From NCBI GenBank assembly GCA_012837395.1, contig DURF01000208.1:1-13257 (forward strand): 13,257 nucleotides of DNA, read 5' to 3'. The notes under the pieces are model-generated. The model was not told the origin of the DNA. It was given only the letters and a program-made list of their open reading frames with translations, and did no database searches. This DNA is from Acholeplasma sp. (GTDB lineage Bacteria > Bacillota_I > Bacilli_A > Acholeplasmatales > Acholeplasmataceae). Shown one piece after another: positions 11,848 to 13,257 of the stretch. Position 1 is the stretch's first letter. Each line of letters opens with the position of its first letter. Position numbers and translations under genes: made by a program.

Positions 11848-13257
11848 TTATAATGGTAAATCTTTCTTTTTAAATACTATACCACTAATAAAGAGTGTAA
11901 CAATTCCAATAACTGCTAGTATTCCAAACTTCCATATAACATTCATACTACCTTCTAAAATAGCTGCTCCATCAATGAATGAAATAATAGTCATATAGTT
12001 AAAGAAGTTTAATACTTCCATTCTCATCATTGAAGGCATTGTCTCACTACCGAACATTCCAAGGATTGTAAAGATTAACATTAAAATAGATAGTCCTCCA
12101 CCGATTGCCATTGATACTCTTGATCTATTAAAAATACTTGATGTTAAGAAGTTTATTCCAGCAAATGCGAATGACACTAAAAATGTTCCAAGGCCAAATA
12201 TTAATAACTTAACATAAGTCATTTCTGATTGGACTGGAGTTGCAAATGTATAAACTAATAAAGAAACACCAGTAGTAACTACAAACATAAAGAATGATGA
12301 ACTAATTAAAAATAGACTTTGTGTATTAGTTACTTGTTTTCTTTTAGTACCAGTAGATAAAACATAAGCCATTGAGCCACTTTCAATTTGACCGGAAATT
12401 AAGTTAACACTTGCCATAATTATATAAATTATTGAAATTAACATTCCAACAATCTTATAATACATCGCAACCATCGTAGAAGAATACATATCTTGCTCGC
12501 CCATTTCACTTACCATATTAGATAGTGTATCCGGTAGTGCAGCAAAGATAGTTTTTGTGATGGTTGCCTTTAATTCTTTTCTAATTAAAGCGTGATCAGC
12601 ATCATTACCGGCTTTAGCTATTTCATAATCAATTCTTGCTTGATAAGTTAATATTGCAGTTGTTGCGATATCTCTTAATCCTTCATCATCAAATCCAAAA
12701 CTATCATATATTTCTTTAGTTATACCTAAATGAGATAGTTCGCTAATAATAGTATTAATTGCATCTTCACTAGTTGCAGCAGTAACTAAAAAGTTAGTGC
12801 TGCCAGTTCTTGCAATACTTCCTCTTAAATCATTACGAGATTTAGTATTAACTTCATCATATAAGTTTTCTGGGCGCATACCAGACACAAGTAGCTCTTG
12901 ATAGTCATCATCAGTTAGATGCGCAAAAAGCGGAGGCAAATATGTTTCCATACCCGATTCATAAATTACTCCAAAAGTTGATAGAACAGAAAACGAGAGT
13001 TCATTATATTTGTCATCATCTAATACAATAGTAGAATCGATTGTTTGCATCTTTTCAAGTAGGTTTAAAGAGATGTAATCGTAACTAGATATTAACGCTT
13101 TTTCAAAAGCTCCTTCAATATCAGTTGGATTCTTTTCAAACTCATCTAAATAAAAATCTAAAAACTTTTGATCAAACTCTAATAATACATCATCACTTAA
13201 ACTATAATAATTTAGGCTCATATTTTCATATTGTGATTCTAATTCATCATAAACAAT
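11848..13257 (-). CDS. ABC-2 type transporter permease (N-terminus outside the window)
   Basis: Membrane subunit of an ABC-2 exporter or similar complex. Residue numbers count from the internal Met at 13221. The first ~240 residues are soluble and probably extracytoplasmic. Then come about six hydrophobic segments (roughly 255-275, 300-322, 330-355, 370-390, a weaker one near 405-420, and 430-450) and a short basic tail KKKDLPL. The motif SGQIESGSMAYVLSTGTKRKQV is the usual ABC-2 cytoplasmic loop (E-G-T/S-hydrophobic-L-S-T-P/G-x-R). The frame stays open for 12 more codons to the window edge (reading IVYDELESQYEN), and the Met at 13221 has no ribosome site, so the gene continues upstream; the missing part should hold the first membrane helix. 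The ATPase partner is not in the window. Substrate unknown. Confidence 0.85.
   Translation of the reverse strand: MVYDELESQYENMSLNYYSLSDDVLLEFDQKFLDFYLDEFEKNPTDIEGAFEKALISSYDYISLNLLEKMQTIDSTIVLDDDKYNELSFSVLSTFGVIYESGMETYLPPLFAHLTDDDYQELLVSGMRPENLYDEVNTKSRNDLRGSIARTGSTNFLVTAATSEDAINTIISELSHLGITKEIYDSFGFDDEGLRDIATTAILTYQARIDYEIAKAGNDADHALIRKELKATITKTIFAALPDTLSNMVSEMGEQDMYSSTMVAMYYKIVGMLISIIYIIMASVNLISGQIESGSMAYVLSTGTKRKQVTNTQSLFLISSSFFMFVVTTGVSLLVYTFATPVQSEMTYVKLLIFGLGTFLVSFAFAGINFLTSSIFNRSRVSMAIGGGLSILMLIFTILGMFGSETMPSMMRMEVLNFFNYMTIISFIDGAAILEGSMNVIWKFGILAVIGIVTLFISGIVFKKKDLPL

Overview
The window is AT-rich DNA from a low-GC Gram-positive-type bacterium. TGA ends several genes (2557-2559, 11609-11611) and Trp is encoded by TGG, so this is not a TGA=Trp mycoplasma or spiroplasma. 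Strong GGAGG-type ribosome sites, TATAAT promoters, a UvrX/YolD pair and an S-box (SAM) leader fit a Bacillota member or an Acholeplasma/Izemoplasma-like Mycoplasmatota lineage. The assignment is by inference only.

Layout. 1-3431 (+): a UPF1-like superfamily 1 helicase, cut by the window edge, with a degenerate nuclease-like tail, overlapping by 4 bases a cation diffusion facilitator transporter. 3432-3893: no large gene, but a hairpin beside a strong Shine-Dalgarno, a 36-residue membrane or secreted peptide, a terminator and a second long hairpin. 3894-5830 (-): a transcription unit with a good promoter, a roughly 185-nt leader, a DUF2828 (TROVE-like plus VWA) protein and a small XRE regulator. 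5894-6415 (+): a nicotinamidase-like hydrolase. 6541-9026 (-): a DJ-1/PfpI protein, a nitroreductase and a membrane-anchored M28 peptidase, each with its own promoter. 9027-9608: an inverted repeat, an 11/12-bp tandem repeat, a 34-residue ORF and a terminator. 9609-11208 (+): a Y-family polymerase and its YolD partner. 11214-11726 (+): a SAM-riboswitch-like leader with an expression platform in front of an unknown 75-residue protein, followed by an out-of-frame winged-helix remnant. 11848-13257 (-): an ABC-2 permease whose start lies beyond the window.

The most promising item is the leader of the DUF2828 gene. It carries two copies, about 62 nt apart, of one RNA motif: a 7-bp closing helix with two compensatory base-pair changes between the copies, an identical CUAACAGCA 5' segment and a shared UUAUG-YR-UCUUGU 3' segment. 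A strong 8-bp hairpin follows. I do not recognise it as a known riboswitch. It is either a tandem cis-regulatory aptamer or a non-coding RNA partner of the TROVE-like protein. The second item is the S-box-like riboswitch, which seems to lack helix P4 and controls an unknown small protein.

Many intergenic signals are well formed: intrinsic terminators sit directly after most genes, and four promoter candidates have a TGn extended -10 element. Gene functions are mostly housekeeping or stress related (DNA repair, redox, metal efflux). I see no transposase, CRISPR array, tRNA or rRNA.
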